Shown here one piece after another: positions 4,923 to 5,663 of a stretch of DNA of 5,663 nucleotides. The position numbers and the translations under genes were made by a program. The DNA lies in assembly GCA_025964075.1 (NCBI GenBank), contig JAOPZQ010000595.1:1-5663 (forward strand), in the 5' to 3' direction. The stretch's first letter is position 1. Every line of letters starts with the position of its first letter. The stretch comes from Solirubrobacterales bacterium (GTDB lineage: Bacteria > Actinomycetota > Thermoleophilia > Solirubrobacterales > Solirubrobacteraceae). Below the pieces are notes generated by a model. The model made no database searches. It worked only from the letters and a program-made list of their open reading frames with translations, and had not been told where the DNA came from.

Positions 4923-5663
4923 GCGGCGGCGGCCCAGGCCGCCATGAACGCCGGGGCGAGCTGCTGGCGGTAGTGGACGCTCGCGCGCTCGGAGATCCAC
5001 GGGCCGAGGATCGGCGTGCGCGGCGGGACGAGGCGCAGGCCGACCAGCGCGATCCGGCCCCGTGTGGGCGGCCAGGCGGCCGCCTCGGCGAGCCGGTCGT
5101 GGAAGTGCGGCCGGTGGTCCGGGTGCAGCGCGATCCACGCCCGCTCCGCCCGGGCGATCGCGCCCATGCGGCCCTGCCAGTCCTCGAGCGTCGTGGGGTG
5201 GAGGTGCTCCCCCTCGGCCCGGCGGTGGTAGAGCAGGCGGAAGCCGTGCTCGCGGAGCCGGTAGCCGAGGTCGGTGTCCTCGTAGAGGAACGGGAACCGC
5301 TCCTCGTCGAAGCCTCCCGTCCGCTCGAGCATGACGCGCTTCAGCGAGACGTTGGCGGTGTAGAAGTTGCCCCAACCGGCCTCGCCGCGGATCGAGTGGA
5401 AGTCGAACTGGGTGCCGTGCTCGAGCCACCGCATGAACGGGGTGACCTGGAGCTCGCGCGCCCAGCGCACGTGGCCGAGGGCGCCGAGCTCGGGCTCGCG
5501 GTGGCGCTCGTGGAACGCCAGGTGCTCGGCGAGGAGCCGCTTCGAGGCGAGGATGTCGTCGCCGAGGAAGAGGACCAGGTCGGTGGTGGCGGCGCGCCAG
5601 CCCGCGTTGCGGGCGGCGCTGGCGCCCGGCGCGGGGCCGGCGAGGAGGCGGGCTTCGAGGGGG
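4862..5663 (-). CDS. Family 2 glycosyltransferase, 5' end outside the window
   Basis: At least 266 residues are visible; the N-terminal nucleotide-binding strand lies beyond the right edge. The frame is open to the edge, and its first visible residues are conserved GT2 sequence: GASAARNAGWRAATTDLVLF (about visible residues 13-32), followed by LGDDILAS, whose G-D-D takes the place of the metal-binding DXD motif. GNFYTANVSLKR (about 98-109) and GGFDEERFPFLYEDTDLGYR (about 116-135) carry the acceptor-side and ED motifs. LLYHRRAEGEHLHPT (about 143-157) closes the catalytic domain. The GTG near 5470 is therefore an internal Val codon, not the start. The C-terminus ends in a low-complexity Ser/Gly/Pro tail encoded opposite the end of the acyltransferase gene (61-base overlap). 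It probably adds another sugar in the same glycan pathway. Donor and linkage cannot be told. Confidence 0.9.
   Translation of the reverse strand, partial: PLEARLLAGPAPGASAARNAGWRAATTDLVLFLGDDILASKRLLAEHLAFHERHREPELGALGHVRWARELQVTPFMRWLEHGTQFDFHSIRGEAGWGNFYTANVSLKRVMLERTGGFDEERFPFLYEDTDLGYRLREHGFRLLYHRRAEGEHLHPTTLEDWQGRMGAIARAERAWIALHPDHRPHFHDRLAEAAAWPPTRGRIALVGLRLVPPRTPILGPWISERASVHYRQQLAPAFMAAWAAAAQDDARERSTSSGGSPPSGP
4928..4943 (+). terminator. GC hairpin just after the acyltransferase stop codon
   Basis: GGCGGC-CCAG-GCCGCC forms a perfect 6-base-pair stem with a 4-base loop, starting 5 bases after the TGA at 4920-4922. No T-run follows. Like the hairpin after the GT4 gene, it lies within the coding end of the opposing GT2 gene. 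It is a possible U-less terminator; a chance repeat in GC-rich DNA is the alternative. Confidence 0.25.

Noticed and set aside
2304..5429. An open frame of over 1000 codons on the minus strand
   Set aside because: It runs across three well-supported genes in the wrong frame or antisense. Its translation is Arg/Pro/Ala-rich without domain motifs. Long stop-free frames are expected at this GC content.
5468..5470. GTG near 5470 as the start of the right-hand GT2
   Set aside because: The frame stays open to the window edge and encodes conserved GT2 sequence (SAARNAGWRAA and LFLGDD), so this is an internal Val codon.
1..5663. CRISPR arrays, tRNA/rRNA genes, insertion-sequence ends, toxin-antitoxin or defence genes
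   Set aside because: I looked on both strands for spaced direct repeats, tRNA-like cloverleaf sequence, transposase motifs and defence domains and saw none.

Overview
The window is a very GC-rich, densely coding stretch (roughly 70% G+C by eye). It has strong G/C bias at third codon positions, many GTG/TTG starts and almost no Shine-Dalgarno sequences. This fits a high-GC actinobacterium. The style of the glycan genes would suit a deep lineage such as Thermoleophilia, but that placement is only an impression. The content is a piece of a surface-glycan or secondary-glycoconjugate locus: three glycosyltransferases, one left-handed beta-helix acyltransferase and three different class I SAM-dependent methyltransferases. 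The N-terminus of a secreted protein sits at the left edge. I see no RNA gene, CRISPR array, insertion sequence or toxin/defence module. No gene-free stretch exceeds about 60 bases.

Layout from left to right. Positions 1-135 (minus) hold the first 45 codons of an exported protein cut by the window edge. Positions 177-2292 (minus) are a tight three-gene methyltransferase operon read from right to left: a CmoB/DUF1698-like enzyme, then a second methyltransferase starting in a 4-base GTGA overlap, then a Methyltransf_24-type enzyme after a 2-base gap. Positions 2349-3419 (plus) encode a GT4 glycosyltransferase. Positions 3398-4228 (minus) encode a GT2 glycosyltransferase whose 3' end overlaps that of the GT4 gene by 22 bases. 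Positions 4272-4922 (plus) encode a hexapeptide-repeat acyltransferase. Positions 4862-5663 (minus) encode a second GT2 glycosyltransferase with its 5' end outside the window; its 3' end overlaps the acyltransferase gene by 61 bases. Its true reading frame runs open to the window edge, so any start placed near 5470 would be an internal codon.

The genes probably act together. The glycosyltransferases would assemble a glycan from nucleotide-sugar (or lipid-linked sugar) donors at the cytoplasmic face of the membrane. The acyltransferase and the methyltransferases would then decorate sugar hydroxyls. No polymerase, flippase, ABC exporter or nucleotide-sugar synthesis gene is visible, so the product and its destination cannot be named.

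The most interesting layer is organisation rather than a new enzyme. From the GT4 gene to the right edge, gene orientation alternates strictly (+,-,+,-). Divergent starts are separated by only 56 and 43 bases and convergent ends overlap. All five starts that need their own promoter have a TANNNT (-10-like) hexamer 7-10 bases upstream and no ribosome-binding site, which points to leaderless or nearly leaderless transcription. Both plus-strand genes share the same upstream 9-mer (GGTAGCCTC), use TTG starts, and are followed within about 10 bases by a GC hairpin without a T-run.
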